This document shows, piece by piece, positions 44,519 to 53,387 of a stretch of 64,000 nucleotides of DNA. The stretch comes from Candidatus Hydrogenedentota bacterium. GTDB lineage: Bacteria; Hydrogenedentota; Hydrogenedentia; Hydrogenedentales; JAEUWI01. The stretch covers positions 62,001 through 126,000 of the forward strand of contig JAHBVV010000011.1 of NCBI GenBank assembly GCA_019637335.1, in the 5' to 3' direction. The notes beneath the pieces were generated by a model, which saw only the letters and a list, made by a program, of their open reading frames with translations, had not been told where the DNA came from and did not search any database. The position numbers and the translations under genes were made by a program. Numbering within the stretch: position 1 is the stretch's first letter; each line of letters starts with the position of its first letter.

Positions 44519-45896
44519 CGCCCGGGCCGTCCAGGACCGCGAGCATATCCGCGACGCGGGTGAAGCGCTCGCGCGGTTTGCCGGACGCCGCCCCCGCCGC
44601 CTGTTCCGCCGCGTCGATCTGACGCCAGTCCGCCATCGTCACGTAGCGAACCCCGCGCGACGCGAGCAACGCGGGAATAGCCTCCGGATCCGGCCTTGGG
44701 CACGGCGGCAGGGCCTCCCGATCCTCCCAGATCCGCTCCACCGTTTCGAGGCTGTCGGGCTTGTTGGTCCCGATAATTCCCGACGGCCCGCGCTTGATCC
44801 ATCCGGCGGCATAGAGCCCCGGCACGATGCCGTTCGAATCCGTCACGCGCCCGGCGACATTCGGCACGACGCCGCGCTTCTGGTCGAAAGGTATACCCGG
44901 AATGCCGATGCCCCGGTAGCCGATGCTGCGGAACACCAGCCCGCAAGGCAGATCGAACGTTTCACCCGTCGGCTCGGCCCATTGCTTGAACGGCTCATTG
45001 CCTTCCAGGCGGTTCCTGCCCAGCCGGAGCGACTCCACCCGCCCGTTGCCTTCGAGGGCGACCGGGCTCTCCAGAAAGCGGAAATACAGCCGGCGCGGCG
45101 CGTTCCGGTCCGGCGCGGCGGCGAACTCGCGCAACAATTCCAGGTTGCGCGCGCGGTTGTTGTCGGAAAGCTCTTCCTCGCAACGCGGGCCCAGCGCCAG
45201 CGCCGCCGGGTCCACAATCGGCTGGCAGGCCACGAGGCGGCCCATTTCCTTCAGCTCCAGGGCCGTGAACGCGGCCTGCGCGGGTCCGCGCCGCCCAATC
45301 AGGTGGATCTCGCGTACCTTGCTTTCCGCCAGCGCCTCCAGCGCGTGCGTCGCGATATCGGTCGTTCGCAGTTCGTCCACGGTCTTGGCCAGAATCCGCG
45401 CCACGTCCATCGCCACATTGCCCACCCCCACGATGGCCGCGGCCTCCTGCTGCAAGTCAAAAACAGCGTCACGATAGTCCGGATGCCCGTTGTACCAGCC
45501 CACAAACGAGGTCGCCGTGTAGCTGCCGGGCAAGTCCTCGCCCGGGACCCCCATCGCGCGGTCGGTTTCCGCGCCGTACGCCAGGATGATCGCGTCGTAA
45601 TGTTGCCGGAGATCCGCCAGATCAAGATCGCGCCCGATGGTGACGTTGCCGAAGAATCGAAAACCCGGCCGGTCCGCGATGCGCTCGTAGACCCGCGTGA
45701 CATTGCGGATCTTCTCGTGGTCCGGCGCCACGCCGCCGCGCACCAGCCCGAAAGGCGTCGGCAGGCGATCGAACATGTCCACCGCCGCCGGGCGCTCGGA
45801 TTTGAGAAGCGGATCGGCGGCGTAGAAGCCGCTGGGGCCGCTGCCAACAATAGCGACGCGAAGGGGACGCTCGAAAATGCCGGAATCAAGTGTCAA
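44490..45896 (-). CDS. Ferredoxin-NADP reductase, adrenodoxin-reductase/FprA type
   Basis: A 468-residue flavoenzyme moving electrons between NADPH and ferredoxin. V-A-I-V-G-S-G-P-S-G-F-Y-A-A near 14-27 binds FAD; G-L-V-R-G-G-V-A-P-D-H is the family motif; V-G-V-G-N-V-A-M-D-V-A-R-I-L binds NADP; G-W-I-K-R-G-P-S-G-I-I-G-T-N-K is the C-terminal FAD motif. The start is a TTG with GGAGGAGAG upstream; no better ATG is available. Converges on DUF420. Confidence 0.93.
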   Translation of the reverse strand: MTLDSGIFERPLRVAIVGSGPSGFYAADPLLKSERPAAVDMFDRLPTPFGLVRGGVAPDHEKIRNVTRVYERIADRPGFRFFGNVTIGRDLDLADLRQHYDAIILAYGAETDRAMGVPGEDLPGSYTATSFVGWYNGHPDYRDAVFDLQQEAAAIVGVGNVAMDVARILAKTVDELRTTDIATHALEALAESKVREIHLIGRRGPAQAAFTALELKEMGRLVACQPIVDPAALALGPRCEEELSDNNRARNLELLREFAAAPDRNAPRRLYFRFLESPVALEGNGRVESLRLGRNRLEGNEPFKQWAEPTGETFDLPCGLVFRSIGYRGIGIPGIPFDQKRGVVPNVAGRVTDSNGIVPGLYAAGWIKRGPSGIIGTNKPDSLETVERIWEDREALPPCPRPDPEAIPALLASRGVRYVTMADWRQIDAAEQAAGAASGKPRERFTRVADMLAVLDGPGATSDTASDK

Positions 45897-46059
45897 AAGG
45901 GGCTCTCCTCCCGGGGGCTCGACCGCTCCAACAAGCCATCCCGTATGCAGTACTATCGTGCATGCGTACCCGGATTGGCAAATCGATTCGCGTCATACGC
46001 TTTGCCGCTTGCGCCGGAGTATACCGTCGTTTACACTGAGCGGGCTGTGAGTAGAAACC

Positions 46060-46285
46060 GGTAACACTTCAGCCGCTTGAGTAAGGCGGTCGCCAATACG
46101 AGATTCCTTACTTACACTGGATGAATTCGTCATTCCCGCGAAGGCGGGAATCCAGAGGGTTTGCGAGGTTATCGTTGCATGGTCTCTGGGTCCCCACGTT
46201 CGTGGGGATGGCGGTGTTAGATCACCGAGAGCCGCCACCGTTGGATGGGACGAGAGTGACCAATTCAGTCGGCTGAAGAGTTACC
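46060..46285. mobile_element. MITE-like element with 16-bp terminal inverted repeats and 6-bp target duplication
   Basis: The ends are GGTAACACTTCAGCCG (46060-46075) and its inverse at 46270-46285, matching at 15 of 16 positions. GAAACC flanks both sides (46054-46059 and 46286-46291), a convincing target-site duplication. The 226-bp body has no coding capacity; it contains ATTCCCGC / GCGGGAAT around GAAG (46132-46151) and CCCCAC / GTGGGG hairpins. It ends 19 bases before the ATG of the next gene, just upstream of its ribosome site. Confidence 0.8.
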
Positions 46286-46304
46286 GAAACCGGAAGTCCC
46301 CGCT

Positions 46305-48716
46305 ATGTTCAGTTATAGACTGCTCTCGCGCCTCGCGCGCCCGTCCGCCATGCTCGTGGCCGCGTCCATCTTCGCGGCCGCCGCGGCCCCGGGCGAGCCC
46401 GCGCTCTCCTTCAACCGCGACATTCGCCCCATACTCTCCGAGCGTTGCCTCACCTGCCACGGATTCGATGGGGCCGCGCGCAAGGCCGGTCTCCGCCTCG
46501 ATACCGTGGAAGGCGCAACGTCCACACTCAAGTCCGGCGCGGTCGCCGTGGTCCCGGGGGACACACACGCCAGCACACTGCTGGCCCGGGTCAGCGCATC
46601 GGACCCGAACGACCGGATGCCGCCGCCGGAAGCGGGGGAGGCGCTCGACGCCGCCGAAATCGAACGGCTCCGCGCCTGGATAGCGCAGGGCGCCCCCTTT
46701 GAGCCGCACTGGGCCTATGTCGCGCCGCAAAAGCCCGCCATCCCCGCCGTACAGCTTGCCGCCTGGCCGAAAAACGCCATCGACCACTTCGTGCTCGCGC
46801 GGCTGGAGGCGGAGGGAATCGCGACGGCGCCCCCGGCGGACCGCTACACCCTGCTTCGACGGCTCAGCTTCGATCTGACGGGCCTGCCCCCTTCGCTCGA
46901 GGAGGCGGACGCCTTCGCCGCGGACGAGCGCCCCGACGCGCTGGATTGGGTGCTCGATCGGCTCTTCGCGAGTCCGCACTATGGCGAACACCGCGCGCGC
47001 TACTGGCTCGACCTGGCGCGCTATGCGGACAGCAACGGCTACCACGTGGATGCGCCGCGGTCCATGTGGCCCTATCGCGAATGGGTCATCCGCGCCTACA
47101 ACCAGAACATGCCGTTCGACCAGTTCACCATGGAGCAGATCGCCGGCGACCTGCTGCCCGACACGACGCTGGAGCAGCGCATCGCCACGGGCTTCCATCG
47201 CAACACGCTCTTTAACGAGGAAGGCGGTATTGATCAGGAGGAATTCCGGACCAAGGCCGTAATGGACCGGGTCGACACGACGATGACCGTGTGGATGGGC
47301 ACGACCATGAACTGCGCCCAGTGCCACGACCATAAGTACGACCCTTTTACGCAGGCGGAGTACTACCAGCTCTACGCCTTCTTCAACAAAGTCCCGGAAC
47401 TCGGCGGGGGGACCTTTCAGAGCCGCGCGCCGCTCGTGGAACTGCCGCCGGACCCGACCCTTCAGGCGGAATTGGACGGACTGGCCTCGGTCATCGCGAA
47501 ACTGGAAGCTGAATCGCCGCCGGATGGGGGAGGGGAGGCGGCCGAAAAACCGAAGGACGCCCCGCCGACCCGCCTCGAAGCCCTGAAAAAGCAATACGAA
47601 GAGGCGCGCAAAAGAATTGTGACCTCGCTCATAATGGAGGAAATGCCGGAGCCCAGAACGACCCACATACTACGGCGCGGAAACTTCCTGGATCACGGCG
47701 ACCAGGTTACGGCAAACACGCCGGCGGCCTGGCCGCCCGTCGCCGCGCGCAACGGCGCAGAACCGGACCGGCTCGACCTGGCGAACTGGCTCGTCGCGCC
47801 GGAAAACCCCCTGGCCGCGCGCGTCACCGTCAACCGCCTCTGGCAACAACTATTCGGACGTGGCCTCGTCGCCACCCCGGAAGACTGGGGGAGCCGCGCC
47901 GCGCCCCCGTCTCACCCGGAATTACTCGACTATCTCGCCGTGACTTTCGTGGAAAGCGGCTGGGACGTCAAGGCGCTCCTGCGGATGATCGTCTCCTCCG
48001 CCACCTACCAGCAGTCCGCCAGCGCCGGTCCCGACGCCTATGCGCGCGACCCGAAGAACGTGCTGCTCGCGCGCGGACCGCGCTTCCGCCTCGACGCCGA
48101 GGCGATTCGCGACAACGCCCTCACCATCAGCGGGCTGCTCAACCCCGAAGTAGGCGGTCCCAGCGTCTACCCCTACCAACCGCCCGGACTCTGGGAGGAA
48201 AAAGCGCTCACCGGCTACGGCGCCGGCATCTGGCCCGACACCACCGGCCCGAACCTCTACCGCCGCGGCATGTACACCTTCCGCCGGCGATCGGTGCCCT
48301 ATCCCACCTTCCAGGCCTTCGACGCGCCCGGCTTCGAGTTCTGCACCATGGAACGCCCGCGTACCAACACGCCCCTGCAGGCGCTGACGACCATGAACGA
48401 CCCGCAGTTCGTCGAGGCGGCCCGGGTGTTCGGTCAGCGCATCCTCCGGGAAGGCGGCGACGATCTGGACGCCCGGGTGATCTTCGCCCTGCGCCAGGCG
48501 CTCGCCCGACCGCCAAGGGAAGAAGAGCGCGCGCTGTTTCTCCATATCTACAACGAGCAGCACGCGGCCTTCTCGACCGACCCGGAAGCGGCCCAGGCCA
48601 TCATCACGCAGGGCCGCGCACCGGTAGCGTCGGATATGGAGCCAGCCGCCCTGGCCGCCTGGACCACGATTGCGAACGTGTTGCTGAACCTGGACGAGAC
48701 CGTGACGAAGGGGTAG
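46305..48716 (+). CDS. Planctomycete-type cytochrome c / DUF1549 / DUF1553 protein
   Basis: An 803-residue exported protein. A signal peptide is followed by the PSCyt1 heme-binding segment with C-L-T-C-H near residue 49 and M-P-P later. DUF1549 covers about 160-365 (L-R-R-L-S-F-D-L-T-G-L-P-P, H-Y-G-E-H-R-A-R-Y-W-L-D-L-A-R-Y-A-D), with C-A-Q-C-H-D-H-K-Y-D-P-F-T as a second CxxCH. DUF1553 covers about 480-790 (R-V-T-V-N-R-L-W-Q-Q-L-F-G-R-G-L). These proteins are characteristic of planctomycetes and relatives, of unproven function, usually followed directly by a DUF1501 gene. Here the pair is split by a toxin-antitoxin insertion. Confidence 0.92.
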   Translation: MFSYRLLSRLARPSAMLVAASIFAAAAAPGEPALSFNRDIRPILSERCLTCHGFDGAARKAGLRLDTVEGATSTLKSGAVAVVPGDTHASTLLARVSASDPNDRMPPPEAGEALDAAEIERLRAWIAQGAPFEPHWAYVAPQKPAIPAVQLAAWPKNAIDHFVLARLEAEGIATAPPADRYTLLRRLSFDLTGLPPSLEEADAFAADERPDALDWVLDRLFASPHYGEHRARYWLDLARYADSNGYHVDAPRSMWPYREWVIRAYNQNMPFDQFTMEQIAGDLLPDTTLEQRIATGFHRNTLFNEEGGIDQEEFRTKAVMDRVDTTMTVWMGTTMNCAQCHDHKYDPFTQAEYYQLYAFFNKVPELGGGTFQSRAPLVELPPDPTLQAELDGLASVIAKLEAESPPDGGGEAAEKPKDAPPTRLEALKKQYEEARKRIVTSLIMEEMPEPRTTHILRRGNFLDHGDQVTANTPAAWPPVAARNGAEPDRLDLANWLVAPENPLAARVTVNRLWQQLFGRGLVATPEDWGSRAAPPSHPELLDYLAVTFVESGWDVKALLRMIVSSATYQQSASAGPDAYARDPKNVLLARGPRFRLDAEAIRDNALTISGLLNPEVGGPSVYPYQPPGLWEEKALTGYGAGIWPDTTGPNLYRRGMYTFRRRSVPYPTFQAFDAPGFEFCTMERPRTNTPLQALTTMNDPQFVEAARVFGQRILREGGDDLDARVIFALRQALARPPREEERALFLHIYNEQHAAFSTDPEAAQAIITQGRAPVASDMEPAALAAWTTIANVLLNLDETVTKG

Positions 48717-48919
48717 GGGTGAGCACTCAAGCGTTGCACGGAGTTATGCGACGGATGGGGTCGTAATAAGCTTCGGCAAGGCCGGTGTTTTCAGGTCAAT
48801 GATAACTTGGTCCCTGTCGTCCCTGAAGTCCCTGTCGTCCCTTATGTCCCCCGCCGTGGATGGCCCCGGACCACGATGGAGTAATTGACAAAGATTGCCA
48901 ATCATGCGAGAATTCAAGC

Positions 48920-49234
48920 ATGCCAACACAAAACGTAAACATCACCGAGGCCCAGGCCGAGTTTATCCGCAACTGCGTGGAATCGGGCGACTACAACAAC
49001 GCCAGCGAGCTGGTGCGGGAGGCCCTGCGCCTCTTGAAGGAACAGAAGGACGAACACCAGGCGCGGGTGGAGTATCTGCGGGCGGAGTTGCAAGTAGCAT
49101 ATGACGCCCGCGGGCGTGGTGAATATATCGATCTCCACAGCAAGGAGGACATACGGGCGTTGCGCGCACAAATGCGACGTGAGCGGCTCGACAAACTGGC
49201 ACAGCTAAGTAATGCGTCGCCTTCGACTAAGTGA
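48920..49234 (+). CDS. parD: ParD-family antitoxin
   Basis: A 104-residue protein: N-terminal ribbon-helix-helix (N-V-N-I-T-E-A-Q-A-E-F-I-R, then S-G-D-Y-N-N-A-S-E-L-V-R-E-A-L-R-L-L) that binds DNA, and an acidic/basic helical tail that wraps the toxin. It overlaps the toxin gene by 23 bases, typical of type II modules. Start ATG 48920 is the family-type start; the frame is open earlier. The tail is longer than in most ParD proteins. Confidence 0.88.
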   Translation: MPTQNVNITEAQAEFIRNCVESGDYNNASELVREALRLLKEQKDEHQARVEYLRAELQVAYDARGRGEYIDLHSKEDIRALRAQMRRERLDKLAQLSNASPSTK

Positions 49235-49559
49235 GCCCGCAAGTAGTGATATTGACCGTATCTGGTGGTACACGTACGACCGGTATGGAATGGAACAGGC
49301 GGATGACTACGACACGTTGATCTGGCAAGCGCTTGAGGACATCGAAGAGAATCCCGACCGACCAACGAGTCGTCCGGAACCCGGGATCGGTCCCAACGTT
49401 CGAAGTTACCATATCTCGCTCAGTAAGAAACGCAGTGGAACGCACATCAGAAAGCCACGGCATGTCGTCTTCTACACACTGGTATACGAAGATGAGATAT
49501 TCGTAATGCGAATCATTAAGGATGATATGGATGTCCAACGTCACCTTTTCGATGCGTGA
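49212..49559 (+). CDS. parE: ParE/RelE-superfamily toxin
   Basis: A 115-residue toxin: L-S-E-P-A-S-S-D-I-D-R-I-W-W-Y-T at the N-terminus, P-D-R-P-T-S-R-P-E-P-G in the middle and F-Y-T-L-V-Y-E-D-E-I-F-V-M-R-I-I-K-D-D-M-D near the end match ParE. ParE toxins poison DNA gyrase; the RelE branch cleaves mRNA, and sequence alone favours ParE. Codon use is AT-richer than the flanking backbone genes, consistent with transfer as a cassette. Confidence 0.85.
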   Translation: MRRLRLSEPASSDIDRIWWYTYDRYGMEQADDYDTLIWQALEDIEENPDRPTSRPEPGIGPNVRSYHISLSKKRSGTHIRKPRHVVFYTLVYEDEIFVMRIIKDDMDVQRHLFDA

Positions 49560-49622
49560 GCGAGTTTCTGCCTGGATAGCAGCGGACTTGAACCAGGTAT
49601 TGGGCAGAAAGGCGGAATTCTT

Positions 49623-49940
49623 ATGAAACTGCACGACGTTTTTCTGATTCCGTCCCGGGCTCAGTTTGTCCGCAAGTGTGTCGAGACTGGCAATTTTGAT
49701 AGCGAGAATGAGGTCATTCACGAAGCGCTCGGGTTGTTGAAACTGTGTTTGGAAAACGACGAAGTTCGTTTGTGCGTTTTGCGCGCTGAACTGGAAAAAG
49801 GGATTGATGACTATGAGGCGGGTCGCTACATCTCCTTCGAATCCCGCGAAGAGCGGGAGGAGTACTTTAAAGATCGGCGACGGAAACTCATGGAGCAGTA
49901 TGAAGCAGAGCAGGACGAAGCTGCGGGACCGCCCCCTTAG
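49623..49940 (+). CDS. Second ParD-like antitoxin without an adjacent toxin
   Basis: A 105-residue protein with the same plan as the antitoxin 700 bases upstream: S-R-A-Q-F-V-R-K-C-V-E-T-G-N-F-D-S-E-N-E-V-I-H-E-A-L-G-L-L, then an acidic tail with Y-I-S-F-E-S-R-E-E-R. The first ribbon strand is less conserved. No toxin follows; the next gene is DUF1501. It may be a decayed second module, a cross-neutralising antitoxin or a third component. Confidence 0.7.
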   Translation: MKLHDVFLIPSRAQFVRKCVETGNFDSENEVIHEALGLLKLCLENDEVRLCVLRAELEKGIDDYEAGRYISFESREEREEYFKDRRRKLMEQYEAEQDEAAGPPP

Positions 49941-49958
49941 GGATTTCGATTGAGAGCC

Positions 49959-51386
49959 ATGAACCCCAACCTCGCCCACAGCAAAGCCATCACCCGCCGT
50001 CAATTCTTCAGCCGCTCGGCCACGGGCGTCGGCGTGGCCGCGCTCGCGTCCCTCCTCGGCGCGAAGAGCGAGGCCGCTGTCTCCGCCAGGCTCTCGCACA
50101 TGGCCCCGCGGGCGAAGCGCGTCATCTATATGTTCATGTCCGGCGGCCCGAGCCACCTGGACCTCTACGACTACAAGCCCTACCTCGTCCAGCACGACGG
50201 CGAGCCCGTCCCCGAGTCCTTCATGGAGCAGCAGCGCTTCGCCTTCATCAAGGGCGTCCCCAATATCGGCGGCACGCGCTGGAAGTTCAACCAGCACGGC
50301 CAGAGTGGCGCGTGGTTCAGCGAATTACTGCCGCACATCGCCTCCATCTCCGACGATATCGCCGTCATCCGCTCCATGCATACCGAACAATTCAACCACG
50401 ATCCCGCGGTCACGTTTCTGAACAGCGGTTCGCCCCTTACGGGACGCCCCTGCATGGGCGCGTGGGCGAGCTACGGGCTTGGCAGCGAGAATTCGGACCT
50501 GCCCGCCTTCGTTGTGCTTACCTCCGGCGAGGGCACCCAGCCGCTCCAGTCCCGCTATTGGGGCAACGGCTTCCTGCCCTCCACGCACCAGGGCGTTCAG
50601 TTCCGCAGCCAGGGCGACCCCGTCCTCTTCGTGAACAATCCCGGCGGCATCGACCGCGACCGGCGCCGCGCCACCATCGACGCCATCAACCAGATGAACC
50701 AATGGCAGTATGAGCACGTGGGGGACCCCGAAATCCTCACCCGCATCGAGGCCTTCGAACTCGCCTACCGCATGCAGACCAGCGTCCCCGAACTCATGGA
50801 CATCGCCAGCGAGCCCGAATCCGTTCGCGCGCTCTATGGCGTGGAGCCCGGGAAGACCTCCTTCGCGAACAACGCCCTCCTCGCACGGCGGCTGGTCGAG
50901 CGCGGCGTCCGCTTTGTCCAGCTCTTCCACACCGGCTGGGACCACCACGGCGGCAAGGGCAAGCAGAACCTCATCGGCGATCTACCGGTGACCGCCGGAC
51001 AGATAGACCGCCCCGCCGCCGCCCTGGTGAAGGATCTGAAGCAGCGCGGCCTGCTGGAAGAAACTCTGGTAATCTGGGGCGGCGAATTCGGACGCACCCC
51101 CATGGTCCAGGGCGAAGTCACCGCCGAAAGCATGGGGCGCGATCACAACCCCCGCGCCTTCACCATCTGGATGGCCGGCGGCGGCATCAAGCCGGGCATC
51201 GTCCACGGCCTGACCGACGATTTCGGCTATAACGTCGTCGAAAAGCCGGTCCATGTGCACGATTTCCAGGCCACCGTGCTCCACTGCCTTGGCATGGAGC
51301 ACGAAAAGCTCACCTACCGCTTCCAGGGCCGCGACTTCCGCCTGACCGACGTCCACGGCAACGTCGTGCGCGATCTCTTGGCCTGA
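49959..51386 (+). CDS. DUF1501 family protein, Tat-exported
   Basis: A 475-residue alkaline-phosphatase-fold relative. A twin-arginine signal (T-R-R-Q-F-F then a hydrophobic stretch to A-A-V) opens the protein; F-M-S-G-G-P-S-H-L-D-L-Y-D is the family's metal-site motif, and W-G-G-E-F-G-R-T-P, D-H-N-P and G-R-D-F are conserved later. DUF1501 proteins are sulfatase-like in fold, of unproven activity, and normally the second gene of the DUF1549/1553 pair. I chose ATG 49959 over TTG 49950. Confidence 0.92.
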   Translation: MNPNLAHSKAITRRQFFSRSATGVGVAALASLLGAKSEAAVSARLSHMAPRAKRVIYMFMSGGPSHLDLYDYKPYLVQHDGEPVPESFMEQQRFAFIKGVPNIGGTRWKFNQHGQSGAWFSELLPHIASISDDIAVIRSMHTEQFNHDPAVTFLNSGSPLTGRPCMGAWASYGLGSENSDLPAFVVLTSGEGTQPLQSRYWGNGFLPSTHQGVQFRSQGDPVLFVNNPGGIDRDRRRATIDAINQMNQWQYEHVGDPEILTRIEAFELAYRMQTSVPELMDIASEPESVRALYGVEPGKTSFANNALLARRLVERGVRFVQLFHTGWDHHGGKGKQNLIGDLPVTAGQIDRPAAALVKDLKQRGLLEETLVIWGGEFGRTPMVQGEVTAESMGRDHNPRAFTIWMAGGGIKPGIVHGLTDDFGYNVVEKPVHVHDFQATVLHCLGMEHEKLTYRFQGRDFRLTDVHGNVVRDLLA

Positions 51387-51510
51387 GCTCTGGGAAAGGA
51401 CGGTGCTCTGGCGGGGAAATGGCGCTATTGACCGGCCCGTTCCTCATCCGGTAATGTTCCCAGAACCAGCAGTGAGAGGACGTTCGGGATACAGGAGAAA
51501 GGGGTTGAGT

Positions 51511-52494
51511 ATGTTGCAGCGAATACTGCCCGGGCTCGCCGTGGCATTGGTTGTTGCGGCCGCCGTTAATGCGCAGGATGTCGACGGAAGCGAAGACCAC
51601 CCCGTCATATCCCGCTACCCTGGCTCGGTCATCCAGCAGTACATCGTGGAGAATTACCGGGCCTACAAAGTGCCCATCGGGCCCGTGACCGGCTATCGCA
51701 CCATCGCCGATTGGATCGAGACCGAAGGCCGCCTCACGCGCATCTATTATGGCCTCGACGGCGGTGAACGAAGCCACAGCGAGGTCTATAAGAACTATGT
51801 GGAGGCCTTGAAAACCGCCGGGTTCGAGATGCTCGCCGAAGGGCTCTATACCGAGAGCAGCCGCAAACCCGAGGTGGGGAGCCGGGCATGGCAGGCGGTA
51901 TTCTTTGGCGCCAACCCGTGGGAGCCCAGTGGCCCGATCCGGAATATGGTTTCGGGTACGGCGACATCCGGCGGCAGCGGAACCGTCATCGCCCGCAAGG
52001 AGCGGGCGGCGGGCACGGTTTACGTCTGCGTATCTGTGGTTCACTTCAGCAACGAACACATCGGCACACTCGTCGATGTGCTGGAAGTCGAGGGCGCCGA
52101 AACCGGCCTCATCGTCGTGGACGCCGAGGCCATCGGTAAGGGCATCGAGGAATATGGACGCGTGGTGTTGGACGGCATCCTTTTCGACTACGACAAGGCC
52201 ACGCTCCAGGCAGAGTCAAAGGCCGCCCTGGAGCAGATCGCCATCTATCTCAAGGCCAATCCCGACAAGCCCTTCTATGTCGTGGGCCACACCGACGCCA
52301 GGGGCTCGCTGGAATACAATCAAAAACTCTCCAGCGACCGGGCCAGGGCGGTGGTCGCCGCGCTCGTAAAGGAGTACGGCATTGACGCTGGCCGTCTCGA
52401 AGGCCACGGCGTTGGCCCGCTGGCGCCCGTGTTTACCAATGAGTCGGACGCAGGTCGCGAGAAAAACCGCCGCGTCGAACTGGTGGAACGATAG
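51511..52494 (+). CDS. OmpA-family protein with N-terminal DUF4892-like domain
   Basis: A 327-residue envelope protein. A signal peptide ends near A-V-N-A-Q (residue 22). The N-terminal domain begins D-H-P-V-I-S-R-Y-P-G-S-V-I, resembling DUF4892. The C-terminal peptidoglycan-binding domain (about 215-325) has F-D-Y-D-K-A-T-L, V-V-G-H-T-D-A-R-G-S and the late N-R-R-V-E-L-V. It should link the outer membrane to the cell wall. ATG 51511 follows a GGAGAAAGG stretch; the longer frame upstream lacks a signal peptide. Confidence 0.88.
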   Translation: MLQRILPGLAVALVVAAAVNAQDVDGSEDHPVISRYPGSVIQQYIVENYRAYKVPIGPVTGYRTIADWIETEGRLTRIYYGLDGGERSHSEVYKNYVEALKTAGFEMLAEGLYTESSRKPEVGSRAWQAVFFGANPWEPSGPIRNMVSGTATSGGSGTVIARKERAAGTVYVCVSVVHFSNEHIGTLVDVLEVEGAETGLIVVDAEAIGKGIEEYGRVVLDGILFDYDKATLQAESKAALEQIAIYLKANPDKPFYVVGHTDARGSLEYNQKLSSDRARAVVAALVKEYGIDAGRLEGHGVGPLAPVFTNESDAGREKNRRVELVER

Positions 52495-52524
52495 CCGGAA
52501 GCGAATCGGCCTGTCGGGCGGTCC

Positions 52525-53178
52525 CTATTCCGCCGGCGCCGGCAGCTTCCGGATCTCGATGTCCTTGTACCACGCTTCCGCCGGCTTGCCGCTGTGGATC
52601 TGGAGCGCAATGACGCCCGTCTGCGGGATGCCCGGCTCTTCCTCGGTGTAGTCCACGGTCTGCTCGCCGTTCAGCCAGAGCTGGATGCGGTTCCCCTCGC
52701 AGCGAATCCGGTAGTCGTTCCAATCGTCCGGCTTCAGAATCCGCGCCACCAGCGCCGGATCCGGCTGCTGCAGGATCTTGTTCCGCCGCGACTCGTCGTA
52801 CAGGCAGCCCCAATAGTGCTGGCCCATGTCCGCCTGGTATCCGGAAACCTCGGTATTGTCCGGAATGCGCTCCGTCCGCAGCTGGATGCCCGCGTTGGCG
52901 TCTTCCCCCGCCAGTTTCACCTTCAGCCGCAGTTCAAAGTGGTCGTAGCGCTCCGTCGTGCAAAGGAAGTAGTTGTGCGCCAGGGAATCCCGCAGATTCC
53001 CGCCCACAATCGCGCCCTCCTCAATGCGGAACTTCGTCAGGTCGCCCTCCCAGCCCGTAAACGTTTCGCCATCGAACAGGCGTACCCAGCCCGCCGCCGG
53101 CGCCTTCTCCGCGCCCTCGGCGGCGGCGGGCAGCGCCGCCAACGCGGCAACCCAGGCAATGAAGCTTATTCTTGTCAT
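52525..53178 (-). CDS. DUF1080 (3-keto-disaccharide hydrolase-like) protein
   Basis: A 217-residue secreted protein: a signal peptide with A-A-A-E-G-A at about residue 22, then the concanavalin-like jelly-roll W-V-R-L-F-D-G-E-T-F-T-G-W, E-E-G-A-I-V-G, N-A-G-I-Q-L-R and the ending G-x-I-A-L-Q-I-H-S-G. Some members hydrolyse 3-keto-glycosides; others only bind glycans. ATG 53178 has GGAG nine bases upstream. The gene is on the opposite strand to its neighbours. Confidence 0.9.
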   Translation of the reverse strand: MTRISFIAWVAALAALPAAAEGAEKAPAAGWVRLFDGETFTGWEGDLTKFRIEEGAIVGGNLRDSLAHNYFLCTTERYDHFELRLKVKLAGEDANAGIQLRTERIPDNTEVSGYQADMGQHYWGCLYDESRRNKILQQPDPALVARILKPDDWNDYRIRCEGNRIQLWLNGEQTVDYTEEEPGIPQTGVIALQIHSGKPAEAWYKDIEIRKLPAPAE

Positions 53179-53387
53179 GACTACAATCTCCGCAGGTTCG
53201 TCTCGATTTCCAATGGTGATCCTACAGCCGGCCCCCTTCACATTTCCATAATCAGGAGATGCGTCCGGGAATACTGGACCACGAAAGTTCGTTGTGGCAG
53301 TATCACGATAGGTTGAGCGCGGCCTCCATGACCCGACGCGAAGCCGCATGTTGGGTAATCGGCCCGTCCAACCAGGAGAGCAAACAC

